DNA of 58,428 nucleotides from SIG350 sp964520895 (GTDB lineage Bacteria > Bacillota > Clostridia > TANB77 > SIG350). Below, piece by piece: positions 37,157 to 45,796 of this stretch (position 1 is the first letter of the stretch; every line of letters starts with the position of its first letter). Under the pieces are notes generated by a model. That model saw only the letters and a program-made list of their open reading frames with translations. It had not been told where the DNA came from and did no database searches. A program made the position numbers and the translations under genes. The stretch is taken from NCBI GenBank assembly GCA_964520895.1, contig CAZFOR010000004.1:1-58428 (forward strand), written 5' to 3'.

Positions 37157-37398
37157 TGTTTTCTTTTATCAATAATATTTAATAATATACCTATTGTAAT
37201 ACCTTGTAAAAATAGCATAATGGATGTTTGATATAACTCAATAGCTAAATTATATGTATCTACTGTTTGTAAAGATTTGTTTACAAAAATGTTTCCAGAA
37301 ATGAAACAAAAAACAAGAGATATTGACAATATTAGGTATGTTATTAATTTACTATTTTTATTTAAAGAACTAATTTCAGTTAAAACTGATTTAAACAT
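37153..37398 (-). CDS. Small two-span membrane protein (81 aa), unknown
   Basis: Start ATG 37398 after GAGGTGATTTTT. Two hydrophobic segments (LITYLILSISLVFCFISGNIF and SIMLFLQGITIGILLNII) and a basic end (DKRKH). No family recognised. Its ribosome binding site is in the 3' arm of a large hairpin directly downstream of rpsT, so it may be expressed conditionally from rpsT transcripts. Confidence 0.68.
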   Translation of the reverse strand: MFKSVLTEISSLNKNSKLITYLILSISLVFCFISGNIFVNKSLQTVDTYNLAIELYQTSIMLFLQGITIGILLNIIDKRKH

Positions 37399-37399
37399 A

Positions 37400-37458
37400 A
37401 AAATCACCTCAATATATGTTACTTGTATATTAATAATAACATATATTGGGGTGATTTT
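37400..37458 (-). promoter_or_regulatory. 22-bp hairpin between rpsT and the small membrane gene, covering its ribosome binding site
   Basis: Arms 37437-37458 and 37400-37421 pair over 22 bases with one mismatch; loop 15 bases. In the minus-strand RNA the 3' arm contains GAGGTGA, the ribosome binding site of the small gene, and then UUUUU. It could be the rpsT terminator, a translation lock, or both. Confidence 0.75.
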
Positions 37459-37475
37459 CAAAAGTAATTATTACC

Positions 37476-37733
37476 TTATTTTACAGTATTTACTTTTTTA
37501 GCTAATGCTGATTTTTTTCTATTTGCAGTGTTTTTCTTTAATACACCTTTTGCACAAGCTTTGTCAACTGATTTTACAGCTGATTTGAAAGCATCTTGAA
37601 CATTATCATTTTTTTCAATAGCTGTATCTAATTTTTTAACAGCTGTTTTGTATTGTGATTTAATCATACTATTTTGTAATGTTTTTGTTTTTATTACTTC
37701 AACTCTTTTTTTTGCTGATTTAATATTTGGCAT
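37476..37733 (-). CDS. rpsT: 30S ribosomal protein S20
   Basis: 85 residues, lysine-rich: MPNIKSAKKRVEVIKTKTLQN ... KGVLKKNTANRKKSALAKKVN, the S20 pattern. AAGGAGGTGC precedes ATG. Confidence 0.96.
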   Translation of the reverse strand: MPNIKSAKKRVEVIKTKTLQNSMIKSQYKTAVKKLDTAIEKNDNVQDAFKSAVKSVDKACAKGVLKKNTANRKKSALAKKVNTVK

Positions 37734-37778
37734 TTGTATTGCACCTCCTTATAACTTTAACTAAATTTTGCAAATACT

Positions 37779-37807
37779 ATTTTAACATGTTATAAAAGGT
37801 TTTTCAA
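37779..37807 (-). promoter_or_regulatory. rpsT promoter
   Basis: Minus-strand TTGAAA (37802-37807), 17-base spacer, TAAAAT (37779-37784). Confidence 0.7.
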
Positions 37808-37921
37808 GTAATATTGCAAAAGTTATTAATAAAAGTTTACTTTTAGTAGATAAAATTAGTATAAAAAAAGTAAAAGTTTGCTTTTCTGACCTGTTTTAGT
37901 GCAATATTCATAATTTTTCTA

Positions 37922-37950
37922 TTGACATAAGTATATGAATAATATATAAT
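37922..37950 (+). promoter_or_regulatory. rpsU promoter
   Basis: TTGACA (37922-37927), 17-base spacer, TATAAT (37945-37950). A ~100-base AU-rich leader follows, ending in GGAAGGAGGGG before rpsU. The rest of the 37734-38054 intergenic region shows AT-rich sequence without another gene. Confidence 0.82.
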
Positions 37951-38054
37951 ATACGTATTGCAAAAATGATTAAATTAAAAAGCAAGATAAATATTAATAT
38001 AATTAATATTTTAATATAATACATACTCCAGTAATTGGAAGGAGGGGAAAAGAT

Positions 38055-38228
38055 ATGTCAGAAATTAGAGTAAGAGAAAATGAAAATTTTGATAATGTTT
38101 TAAAAAGATTTAAAAGACAATGTGCAAAAAACGGAGTTTTAGCAGAGGTAAGAAAAAGAGAACATTATGAAAAACCTAGCGTAAAGAGAAAGAAAAAATC
38201 AGAAGCAGCTAGAAAAAGAAAATTTTAA
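38055..38228 (+). CDS. rpsU: 30S ribosomal protein S21
   Basis: 57 residues: MSEIRVRENENFDNVLKRFKRQ ... GVLAEVRKREHYEKPSVKRKKKSEAARKRKF, the S21 pattern. Strong GGAGGGG site. Followed 14 bases later by yqeY, the usual order. Confidence 0.97.
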   Translation: MSEIRVRENENFDNVLKRFKRQCAKNGVLAEVRKREHYEKPSVKRKKKSEAARKRKF

Positions 38229-38242
38229 TAGAGGGTGATATT

Positions 38243-38686
38243 ATGGATTTGAAAGAACAATTAATGATAGACCTAAAAGATGCTATGAAAAACAAAGATG
38301 TAGTAGCAAAAAACACTATCACATTAATTAGAGCAGCAATATTGCAATATGAAAAAGATAAATTAACAACATTGGATGAAAATGGTGTTATAGATATAAT
38401 TTCAAAACAATTAAAAACAAGAAAAGATGCTTTAGTTGAATTTGAAAAAAGTGGTAGACAAGATTTAATTGATGGACTAAATGAAGAAATTAAAGTAGTA
38501 CAAAGATATTTACCAGAAGCATTATCAGAAGAAGAATTAACAAATATTATTAAACAAACAATAGTAGAAGTTGATGCAAAAGACATGAAGGATATGGGAA
38601 AAGTAATGAAAGCGGTTAAGGAAAAGACACTTGGCAAAGCAGATGGTAGAACAATTAATGAAATTGTAAAAAAAGAATTAGCATAA
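38243..38686 (+). CDS. yqeY: GatB/YqeY-domain protein
   Basis: 147 residues: MDLKEQLMIDLKDAMKNKDVVAKNTITLIRAAI ... YLPEALSEEELTNIIKQTI ... MGKVMKAVKEKTLGKADGRTINEIVKKEL, the YqeY family, related to the tRNA-binding tail of amidotransferase GatB. Function unsettled. Cotranscribed with rpsU. Confidence 0.94.
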   Translation: MDLKEQLMIDLKDAMKNKDVVAKNTITLIRAAILQYEKDKLTTLDENGVIDIISKQLKTRKDALVEFEKSGRQDLIDGLNEEIKVVQRYLPEALSEEELTNIIKQTIVEVDAKDMKDMGKVMKAVKEKTLGKADGRTINEIVKKELA

Positions 38687-38692
38687 AGTATT

Positions 38693-38727
38693 AAATAGAT
38701 AGAGACTAAATTCTATCTATTTTTTTA
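38693..38727 (+). terminator. Terminator of rpsU-yqeY
   Basis: AAATAGATAG / CTATCTATTT perfect 10-bp stem, 10-base loop, then T run. Confidence 0.88.
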
Positions 38728-38769
38728 CGTGTAAATATTGATAGAACAAACAAAAGTTTACATAAACGG

Positions 38770-38798
38770 TTGATAAAGTTGCCAAAATATAGTATAAT
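38770..38798 (+). promoter_or_regulatory. Promoter of the SLH surface-protein gene
   Basis: TTGATA (38770-38775), 17-base spacer, TATAAT (38793-38798). Confidence 0.8.
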
Positions 38799-38804
38799 TA
38801 TATT

Positions 38805-38937
38805 GAATAGTGTATATCAATAAAAAGCCAACTTGAGTTTCATGTTGGCGGATAAATCCTTATTATCCCATTTTCTTCGGAATTGGGTTAAATATATGAA
38901 CAAAATAAAAATTAAACAATATGAAAGGATGAAAATC
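38805..38937 (+). promoter_or_regulatory. Structured 5' leader of the surface-protein gene
   Basis: A ~130-base untranslated leader with two hairpins: GCCAAC (38827-38832) / GTTGGC (38844-38849), and CCCATTTTC (38867-38875) with GGAATTGGG (38879-38887, two mismatched positions). Unusually G+C-rich for this genome. I cannot match it to a riboswitch class I know; c-di-GMP-I signature bases are absent. Confidence 0.5.
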
Positions 38938-40167
38938 ATGAAAAAATCAATTATCGCGTTAGTTTTAGCATTAGTTATGTTAGGAGGTACAGTATCTGCG
39001 TATAACAGTTATATGTCGGATTGGTTTTACCAAAGCACATACCAAACATTGGGTCAGCCTCAGGTTAACGAAAATTTGACGGTGTATGCAAGAAGATCTA
39101 TTCCTATGTTGATACTTGGAAGAACTCTTATTAAGGCGGGTTCGCTAGCAGTAGTAAATACATCGGTTATAAGTCCGTTTACGGATTTAGGATATTTGTA
39201 TCCTACTGACCAGCAAGTAATTGTTTCCATGTACCTGAATGGAATTGTTCAGGGCAATGGGGATGGAACCTTCACTCCTGAAAAATTTGTTACAAGAGCC
39301 CAAATGACAGCACTTGTGTACAGAACTTACAATAAAGTAAGTGGAAGGTCGGCTACAAACTACTATTCTGGAAGTCAGGGCTTTTACTACAATGATCTTG
39401 AAGGACATTGGGCAAAAGACGAGGTTAATGCCGCAACAGCATTGGGAATTGTCGATGGAAACGGAAACGGCACATTTTCTCCAGATGCATTTGTAACAAT
39501 TGAAGAAAGTCTCAAAATGATAACCCGTATGTGCGAGTTACTCGGTTTAGACCTCAATCAGTTGGCAGCAGCAATTTCCTCAACTATTGATGTTGTTTTT
39601 TATGGTAACATTAGTGGCGGAGGATATTACGGTTCTTATGACTACAATGTAGCTGTTGGAAGTTCGATTAATGTGTACTTCGACAACATAAGTACGATTT
39701 CGTCGTACACAGTAAACCAGAACAATATTGTTACTGTTACCAAATATAGTAAATACCTAAAAGTAAAAGGTAACAGAGCAGGGACGGTTCAGATAACTGC
39801 TAGAAATAGTAGTGGTAGAACTGAAACGAAGGTAATTCGTGTAGGTTCTGGTTCTGGAAATTATGACTATGACTATGATTACACTGTTTCCACAGGAAAT
39901 AGCGTAAAGGTATATTTCGATAATATATCGAATATATCATCATACAGTGTTTCACAGTCGAATATCGTTACCATTACCAAGTATAATTCATATTTGCTTG
40001 TGTATGGTAGAAATAATGGTATCGTAGAAATAACTGCTAGAAACAGTAACGGCAGAACTGAAACAAAAATCGTTCGTGTCGGTTACGGTTCTAATAGTGG
40101 CAACGATGAGCGTCCATACCATGATATGGGCGATGACGACACAGGTCGTATCATTGATGCCAGATAA
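38938..40167 (+). CDS. Secreted surface protein with two SLH domains and two Ig-like repeats
   Basis: About 409 residues. Signal peptide MKKSIIALVLALVMLGGTVSA, then two S-layer-homology domains (VSMYLNGIVQGNGDGTFTPEKFVTRAQM; DLEGHWAKDEVNAATALGIVDGNGNGTFSPDAFV), then two ~75-residue repeats (VAVGSSINVYFDNISTISSY...; VSTGNSVKVYFDNISNISSY...) each ending ITARNS.GRTETK, a bacterial Ig-like (Big_2) pattern. SLH domains bind secondary cell wall polymers. Start ATG 38938 after AAAGGATG. Codon use differs from all neighbours (TCG, ACG, CTC, ACC are frequent), suggesting transfer or strong expression. Confidence 0.9.
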   Translation: MKKSIIALVLALVMLGGTVSAYNSYMSDWFYQSTYQTLGQPQVNENLTVYARRSIPMLILGRTLIKAGSLAVVNTSVISPFTDLGYLYPTDQQVIVSMYLNGIVQGNGDGTFTPEKFVTRAQMTALVYRTYNKVSGRSATNYYSGSQGFYYNDLEGHWAKDEVNAATALGIVDGNGNGTFSPDAFVTIEESLKMITRMCELLGLDLNQLAAAISSTIDVVFYGNISGGGYYGSYDYNVAVGSSINVYFDNISTISSYTVNQNNIVTVTKYSKYLKVKGNRAGTVQITARNSSGRTETKVIRVGSGSGNYDYDYDYTVSTGNSVKVYFDNISNISSYSVSQSNIVTITKYNSYLLVYGRNNGIVEITARNSNGRTETKIVRVGYGSNSGNDERPYHDMGDDDTGRIIDAR

Positions 40168-40189
40168 TTGATTACACTTATTCAGAATA

Positions 40190-40226
40190 TGCCTCAAGCT
40201 TTATGCTTGGGGTATATTTCTTTTTT
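40190..40226 (+). terminator. Terminator of the surface-protein gene
   Basis: CCTCAAGC / GCTTGGGG stem with a short loop, followed by TATATTTCTTTTTTT. Confidence 0.85.
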
Positions 40227-40330
40227 TATTGAATATATATAAATCACAATTGTTGAAATATATTAATAATTGTGATATAAAATAGAATAGTTATTTAAAA
40301 ATTTGGTAATAATGTTAATGGAGGAATATT

Positions 40331-41593
40331 ATGGAAGATAAAATATTAAAATTGAATAATGATATAAATGTACATTACTTAAATGATATGAAATACAAAA
40401 CAAACTTTATATCAGTTTTTATGACAGTGCCACTTAATAAGCAAACTGTTACATTAAATGCATTAATTCCAGCAGTTTTAAAAAGAGGTACTAGTAGATT
40501 AAACACTATGAAAGATATTGAAATTGAGTTAGAGGAGATGTATGGCAGTGATATGAACTGTGGGTTAGATAAACTAGGAAAAAATCATACATTAAAATTC
40601 TATATTGAAAGTGTGAAAGATAACTTTGCTCATGAAAATTTACTTGAAAAAAGCATACAAAATATTTCAGAGCTAATTTTATCACCATATTTAGAAAACA
40701 ATACATTTAGTAAAGAATATGTAGAGCAAGAAAAACAGACGTTAGATATAGTTATAAATGACAAAATAAATGATAAAGCAGTATATTCAAAATTTAGATG
40801 TATTGAAGAAATGTATGAAAAAGATGAATATGGTATTTATGTTTATGGATATAGCAAAGATTTAAAAAATATTACAAGTGAAAACCTATATAATCAATAT
40901 GTTAATATTTTAAAAACAGCTAAAATAGATATATTTGTTTATACAAATGAAAATGAACAAACAGTTGTTGGTTTAGTTAATAAATATTTTAAAAATGATT
41001 ATTTAAATCAAAGAAGTAATATATATTCACCACAAAACTGCACAGTTAATCCAAAAGGTGAAGTAAAAATAATACATGAATGTTTAAATGTAAATCAAGG
41101 GAAATTAGTAATTGGATTAAATATAACAGATACAAATTTAAATGTTTATGATGTAATTGTATGTAATGCAATATTGGGGGTTGGTGCTAATTCTAAAATG
41201 TTTAGAAATGTTAGAGAAAAAGAACATTTAGCATATAGTGCATCATCTAGTTATATACGAAATGCAAATGCAATACTTGTTTCAACAGGTATTGAACTTG
41301 CAAACTATGATAAAGCATTAAAGGTTATTAATGAGCAAATTGAGGATTTGAAAAATGGTAATATTACAGAAAATGAAATAAATGATGCTAAAAAAGTTAT
41401 TATAAGTAGCTATAAAGCGTTGTTTGATGAACAATATAAAATAATAAATTACTATATAAACCAAAGTTTATCAAATAGTAATATTAGTATACAAAAAGCA
41501 ATAGATGAAATACAAAAAGTTGAACTACAAGATGTTATAAATGTGGCAAATAAATTCACTGTTGATACAATCTATTATTTGAAAAATAGTTAG
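40331..41593 (+). CDS. yfmF: M16-family peptidase-like protein without the metal site (YfmF type)
   Basis: 420 residues with the M16 fold (LIPAVLKRGTSRLNTMKDIEIELEEMYGSDMNCGLDKLGKNHTLKFYIESV) but no HxxEH motif, so it is the inactive partner of the following protein. In Firmicutes such pairs are associated with EF-P 5-aminopentanol modification (yfmF/yfmH) or peptide processing. ATG after GGAGG; 10 bases before the next gene. Confidence 0.85.
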   Translation: MEDKILKLNNDINVHYLNDMKYKTNFISVFMTVPLNKQTVTLNALIPAVLKRGTSRLNTMKDIEIELEEMYGSDMNCGLDKLGKNHTLKFYIESVKDNFAHENLLEKSIQNISELILSPYLENNTFSKEYVEQEKQTLDIVINDKINDKAVYSKFRCIEEMYEKDEYGIYVYGYSKDLKNITSENLYNQYVNILKTAKIDIFVYTNENEQTVVGLVNKYFKNDYLNQRSNIYSPQNCTVNPKGEVKIIHECLNVNQGKLVIGLNITDTNLNVYDVIVCNAILGVGANSKMFRNVREKEHLAYSASSSYIRNANAILVSTGIELANYDKALKVINEQIEDLKNGNITENEINDAKKVIISSYKALFDEQYKIINYYINQSLSNSNISIQKAIDEIQKVELQDVINVANKFTVDTIYYLKNS

Positions 41594-41603
41594 GAGGTGT
41601 AAT

Positions 41604-42884
41604 ATGCAAATAATTGAGAATAAAGAGATAAATGAAAAAATATATATTGAAAAACTAGAAAATGGTTTAGATATATTAGTTATACCTAAAAAAGGTTTTT
41701 TACAAAAAAGTGTTATGTTTGGGACTAAATTTGGTTCAATTAATAACAAATTCAAGATAAATAATGAAGAAATTCAAGTACCTGACGGAATAGCACATTT
41801 TTTAGAACATAAGGTGTTTGAACAAGAAAGTGGCCAAGATGCACTTATGACGTTAGTAGCACTTAGTGCAAATCCTAATGCATATACAACATCAGACCAT
41901 ACGGTATATTTTTTTGATACAATTGATAATTTTGATGAATGTATAGATATGTTATTTGATTTTGTACAAAGTCCATATTTTACAGATGAGAATGTACAAA
42001 AGGAGCAAGGTATAATTGGGCAAGAGATACAAATGTATGATGACCATCCAGGTTTTCAAGTTTATATAAATTTATTACAAAATCTATATGTGAATCATCC
42101 AATTAGAATTGATACAGCAGGCACAATAGAGTCTATTTCTAAAATAGACAAAGAAACATTATATAAAGTATATAATGCATTTTATGATGTTTCAAATATG
42201 GTAGTTTGCGTATGTGGAGATGTTGATGTAGATGATATTATACAAAAAGTAAAACAGTTAGTTCCTGAAAAAAGTAAAAGGGATAAAATTGAGGAAATAT
42301 TCCCTGAAGAGCCAGAAAGCATTAATAATGAAAAAAGTCAAAAGATTATGAGTATTAATACACCACTATTTTCAATTGGTTTTAAGGATAATAACTTATC
42401 TAAAAGAAGTAATAAGCAGAGGATTAGATTTGATATTGCTGTTCAAATTGCTATGGAAATGTTAATTGGAAAAAGTAGTAAATTATATCAAGAGTTATAT
42501 AATCAAGGGTTACTTACAGATCCAGTTGATAAATCATATAATTATGAAAAAGATTATGGTTTTGCAATAATTGAAGGGTATTCTAAAAAGCCTAATGAAA
42601 TATATGAGAAACTTAAACAAGAGATAGAGCAAATATCAAGTAGTTTATCTAAAACAGATTTTGATAGAATAAGAAAAACATTAGAAGGAGAGTTCTTATT
42701 TGATTTTAATAATGTACCTAAAATTGCAAGAATGATTTTTGCAGATTATATAAAAGGTATTAATACATTAGATTATGCAAATGAATACAAAGAGGTAAAT
42801 ATAGATGATGTTAAAAAGGTTTTTGATTTGTTTATAAATAAAAACAATATGGCAATATCAGTTATAAAGGAAAGGGATGATTAA
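41604..42884 (+). CDS. yfmH: M16-family zinc metallopeptidase (YfmH type)
   Basis: 426 residues. The inverted zinc motif HFLEH (in DGIAHFLEHKVFEQ) is present with the downstream Glu in the EQGIIGQEIQMYDD region. Forms a heterodimer-type pair with the upstream inactive homologue. GGAGGTG before ATG. Its last bases overlap the lgt start by 8 bases. Confidence 0.9.
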   Translation: MQIIENKEINEKIYIEKLENGLDILVIPKKGFLQKSVMFGTKFGSINNKFKINNEEIQVPDGIAHFLEHKVFEQESGQDALMTLVALSANPNAYTTSDHTVYFFDTIDNFDECIDMLFDFVQSPYFTDENVQKEQGIIGQEIQMYDDHPGFQVYINLLQNLYVNHPIRIDTAGTIESISKIDKETLYKVYNAFYDVSNMVVCVCGDVDVDDIIQKVKQLVPEKSKRDKIEEIFPEEPESINNEKSQKIMSINTPLFSIGFKDNNLSKRSNKQRIRFDIAVQIAMEMLIGKSSKLYQELYNQGLLTDPVDKSYNYEKDYGFAIIEGYSKKPNEIYEKLKQEIEQISSSLSKTDFDRIRKTLEGEFLFDFNNVPKIARMIFADYIKGINTLDYANEYKEVNIDDVKKVFDLFINKNNMAISVIKERDD

Positions 42885-43683
42885 AATAGTTAGTTTTCCT
42901 AATTTAGGGCTAAGTTTTAATATATCACCTGTTGCATTTAATATTTTTAATATATCAATATATTGGTATGGAATAATTTTAGTTATAGGATATTTAATTG
43001 GAGTAATTTTAATAAAAATAAATGATGGATTATATGAAATAAAGTGGGAACAAGTAATTGAAGTTCTCACTTTTGCTATTTTATTTGGGATAATAGGTGC
43101 TAGATTATATTATGTTTTGTTTAATTTAGATTATTATTCAAATAACCTAAATCAAATATTTAATATATCAAATGGTGGAATTGCAATATATGGTGGTTTA
43201 ATAACAGGTGTAATTACTATATTTGTATTTTCTAACATATATAAATATAAATTTTTAGATATGTTAGATTATATAGTTCCGTTTGTTGCATTAGGACAAG
43301 CAATAGGTCGATTTGGAAATTTTTTTAATATAGAAGCATATGGAGATATTACAGATACATTTTTGAAAATGAGAATATTCGATAATATTACAAATGAATA
43401 TATAGATGTACATCCTACATTTTTATATGAATCAATATTAACATTAACTATATTTTTAATTATATATATTAATAGAAAAAACAGAAAGTTTCAAGGACAA
43501 CAAACCCTAATATATTTGATGTTATATGGTTTTGGAAGAAGTATAATTGAACAATTCAGGATAGATAGTTTGATGTTAGGGGATATTAAAATATCACAAT
43601 TGTTATCAATAATATTATGTATATTTTCAATAATATTATTAACATATAATTTGATAAAAACAAAATTAAAAAAAGTAAAGTAA
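42877..43683 (+). CDS. lgt: Prolipoprotein diacylglyceryl transferase
   Basis: 268 residues; transfers diacylglycerol to lipobox cysteines (a substrate in this window is GerC). Signature regions: IYWYGIILVIGYLIG, YGGLITGV, GQAIGRFGNFFNIEAYG (Lgt signature) and HPTFLYESILTL, QTLIYLMLYGFGRSIIEQFR. Seven hydrophobic segments. AAAGGGATG overlaps the yfmH end. Confidence 0.95.
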   Translation: MIKIVSFPNLGLSFNISPVAFNIFNISIYWYGIILVIGYLIGVILIKINDGLYEIKWEQVIEVLTFAILFGIIGARLYYVLFNLDYYSNNLNQIFNISNGGIAIYGGLITGVITIFVFSNIYKYKFLDMLDYIVPFVALGQAIGRFGNFFNIEAYGDITDTFLKMRIFDNITNEYIDVHPTFLYESILTLTIFLIIYINRKNRKFQGQQTLIYLMLYGFGRSIIEQFRIDSLMLGDIKISQLLSIILCIFSIILLTYNLIKTKLKKVK

Positions 43684-43841
43684 ACAAAACTAAATACATA
43701 AAAAATAGTACATTATAGGGAGTTTTGTAGTAATAGATAGAAAAAAATAGTTTTTAAAATGTGAAAAAAAGAAAAGTACTTTTTATAATTGACGAGCCTG
43801 TAAAAATATGGTAATTTTGTATTAATATAAGAGGTGATTTC

Positions 43842-43979
43842 ATGAATAATGTTGAAATAAATAATAAAAGAGATGAATTGGATAAACTTATAAATGAAGA
43901 TGCACCTTACTCAGAAATATATAGAGTAAGTGTTGAACTTGATGAATTAATCGAAAGATTTTACGGGATAGGTAAGTAA
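43842..43979 (+). CDS. Spo0E-like aspartyl-phosphate phosphatase (45 aa)
   Basis: A short helical hairpin protein: MNNVEINNKRDELDKLINEDAPYSEIYRVSVELDELIERFY. The closing SxELDELIxxFY motif is diagnostic for the Spo0E family, which dephosphorylates Spo0A~P and so delays sporulation. GAGGTGATTTC precedes ATG. Stand-alone, with its own terminator. The flanking 43684-43841 shows only AT-rich sequence. Confidence 0.9.
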   Translation: MNNVEINNKRDELDKLINEDAPYSEIYRVSVELDELIERFYGIGK

Positions 43980-44000
43980 CAGAAAAACATTAATTAAAAA

Positions 44001-44038
44001 ATTATAATATTGCAAATGAGCAGTATTATAGTTTTTTT
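44001..44038 (+). terminator. Terminator of the Spo0E-like gene
   Basis: ATTATAATATTGC (44001-44013) pairs with GCAGTATTATAG (44020-44031, one mismatch), followed by T7. Confidence 0.8.
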
Positions 44039-44113
44039 GCTTATCCGTAATTGTTTTGTTACAAACACATTACAGAAAAGTTACAAAAAAATGAACTTTT
44101 TTTGTAAAAGTAC

Positions 44114-44175
44114 TTGCAATATATAAAAATGTATATTAAAATATAGTCAAAGTGGAAGAAAGTGTCACAAAGTGG
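44114..44175 (+). promoter_or_regulatory. mraZ operon promoter with three MraZ boxes
   Basis: TTGCAA (44114-44119), 17-base spacer, TAAAAT (44137-44142). Downstream are AAAGTGG (44149), AAAGTGT (44159) and AAAGTGG (44169), spaced exactly 10 bases, i.e. one helical turn. MraZ is known to bind tandem GTGG-type direct repeats upstream of its own operon and autoregulate it. Confidence 0.85.
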
Positions 44176-44202
44176 TAGGGAAATAAAAAAGAGGTGAGAA
44201 AA

Positions 44203-44634
44203 ATGTTCATTGGTGAATATGCTCATACAGTTGATATAAAAGGCAGATTAATAATGCCAGCAAAATTTAGAGAAGAGTTAGGGATAACATTTATTGTAAC
44301 CAAAGGGTTAGATGGATGTTTATTCGTGTATTCAAAAGCCGAATGGGCAGTTTTAGAAGAAAAATTAAAAACACTTCCTTTTACTAGTAAAGATGCTCGT
44401 AGCTTTAATAGATTCTTTTTTGCAGGTGCAAATGAATGTGAAGTTGACAAACAAGGAAGAATTTTGATATCACAAAATTTAAGAGATTATGCTAATCTTA
44501 CAAAAGATGTTGTAATAATAGGGGTATCTACAAGAATTGAAATTTGGGATAAAGAAAAATGGGATAATTATTGTAACAATGAAGATGTAAGCCCAGATGA
44601 TATAGCAGAAAAGATGTCATTACTAGGAATATAA
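44203..44634 (+). CDS. mraZ: Transcriptional regulator MraZ
   Basis: 143 residues: MFIGEYAHTVDIKGRLIMPAKFREELG and a second half NECEVDKQGRILISQNLRDYA, the two AbrB-like MraZ repeats (DxKGR / DxQGR). The start is ATG 44203; the in-frame GTG at 44194 lies in the ribosome binding site GAGGTGAG. First gene of the division and cell wall cluster, controlled by the boxes above. Confidence 0.95.
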   Translation: MFIGEYAHTVDIKGRLIMPAKFREELGITFIVTKGLDGCLFVYSKAEWAVLEEKLKTLPFTSKDARSFNRFFFAGANECEVDKQGRILISQNLRDYANLTKDVVIIGVSTRIEIWDKEKWDNYCNNEDVSPDDIAEKMSLLGI

Positions 44635-44781
44635 AAATGGTATAACCTAACATCATGTTAGTGTATATATATACAAAAGATGAAAATTTAAATTTACTAA
44701 AGACAAATAATCAAATGCACAAAAGTTAAAAGAGGATTTTTACAAAGGATAAAACATGTAAGTTACTAAAGAAAAAGTTAC

Positions 44782-44806
44782 ATGGCAGCTTACTAATAGC
44801 TGCCAT
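44782..44806 (+). promoter_or_regulatory. Hairpin between mraZ and rsmH
   Basis: Perfect 9-bp stem ATGGCAGCT / AGCTGCCAT with a 7-base loop and no T tract. It is G+C-rich for this intergenic region (44635-44819), so likely an RNA structure in the operon leader to rsmH; function unknown. Confidence 0.5.
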
Positions 44807-44840
44807 TGTAAACTAAATTATGCTTTTATGGGGTGACAAA

Positions 44841-45764
44841 TTGGAATTTAATCACTATTCAGTAATGTTAAATGAATGTATTGATAATCTAAATATTAGA
44901 AAAGATAAAATATATGTTGACGGGACTATGGGAGGAGCAGGACATTCATTTGAAATTGCTAAAAAACTTAATAATTCAGGAATGTTAATAGGAATAGATC
45001 AAGATAGTGATGCAATATCTGTTGCAACAGACAGATTAAAAGAATTTACAAATATTAAAATAGTAAAAGATAATAATTCAAATATTAAAAAAATATTAAA
45101 TGATTTAGAGATAAATAAAGTTGATGGAATATTATTAGATTTAGGTGTTTCATCATATCAATTAGATAATAAAGATAGAGGATTCTCATATAATAAAGAT
45201 GCATCATTAGATATGAGAATGGACCAAACTCAAGCATTATCAGCGAAAAATGTCGTAAATGAATATAGTTATGATAAATTAGTTAAAATATTGTTTGATT
45301 ATGGTGAAGAAAAATATGCGAAAAGTATAGTTAAAAAAATATGTGAATATAGGGAAAATAAACAAATAGAAACAACAATGGAATTAGTGGATATAATAAA
45401 AACAGGTATAGGTAAATATGATGACAAACATCCAGCAAAAAGGACATTTCAAGCTTTGAGAATAGAAGTTAATGGTGAATTAGATTTACTTCAAAAGAGC
45501 ATAAGAGATATGATAGATGTATTAGCCCCAAATGGTAGATTTTGTGTTATTACATTCCATTCATTAGAAGATAGAATAGTAAAAAATATCTTTAATGAAT
45601 ATATTGGAAAATGTACATGTCCAAAAGATTTTCCTGTTTGTATTTGTGGAAACAAACCAATAATAAAAATAATAAACAAGAAACCAATATTACCAACTGG
45701 GGAAGAATTAGAAATAAATTCAAGATCTAAAAGTGCAAAATTAAGAGTAATAGAAAAAATATAA
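44841..45764 (+). CDS. rsmH: 16S rRNA (cytosine-N4) methyltransferase RsmH
   Basis: About 307 residues: HYSVMLNECID, DGTMGGAGHS (SAM site), LLDLGVSSYQLDNKDRGFSY and FKALRIEVNGEL-like QALRIEVNGELDLL. Methylates C1402. The likely start is TTG 44841, 5 bases after GGGGTGA; an ATG at 44820 is in frame but precedes that site. Confidence 0.93.
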   Translation: MEFNHYSVMLNECIDNLNIRKDKIYVDGTMGGAGHSFEIAKKLNNSGMLIGIDQDSDAISVATDRLKEFTNIKIVKDNNSNIKKILNDLEINKVDGILLDLGVSSYQLDNKDRGFSYNKDASLDMRMDQTQALSAKNVVNEYSYDKLVKILFDYGEEKYAKSIVKKICEYRENKQIETTMELVDIIKTGIGKYDDKHPAKRTFQALRIEVNGELDLLQKSIRDMIDVLAPNGRFCVITFHSLEDRIVKNIFNEYIGKCTCPKDFPVCICGNKPIIKIINKKPILPTGEELEINSRSKSAKLRVIEKI

Positions 45765-45796
45765 ATTTATGTATAATTAGAAAGAAGGTGAATAAA

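Noticed and set aside
38833..38937. Longer N-terminus of the SLH protein starting at 38833
   Set aside because: It lies in the structured leader and would put non-hydrophobic sequence before a perfect signal peptide; ATG 38938 has its own ribosome binding site.
38805..38937. c-di-GMP-I riboswitch before the surface-protein gene
   Set aside because: Two hairpins are present, but the conserved aptamer bases are not.
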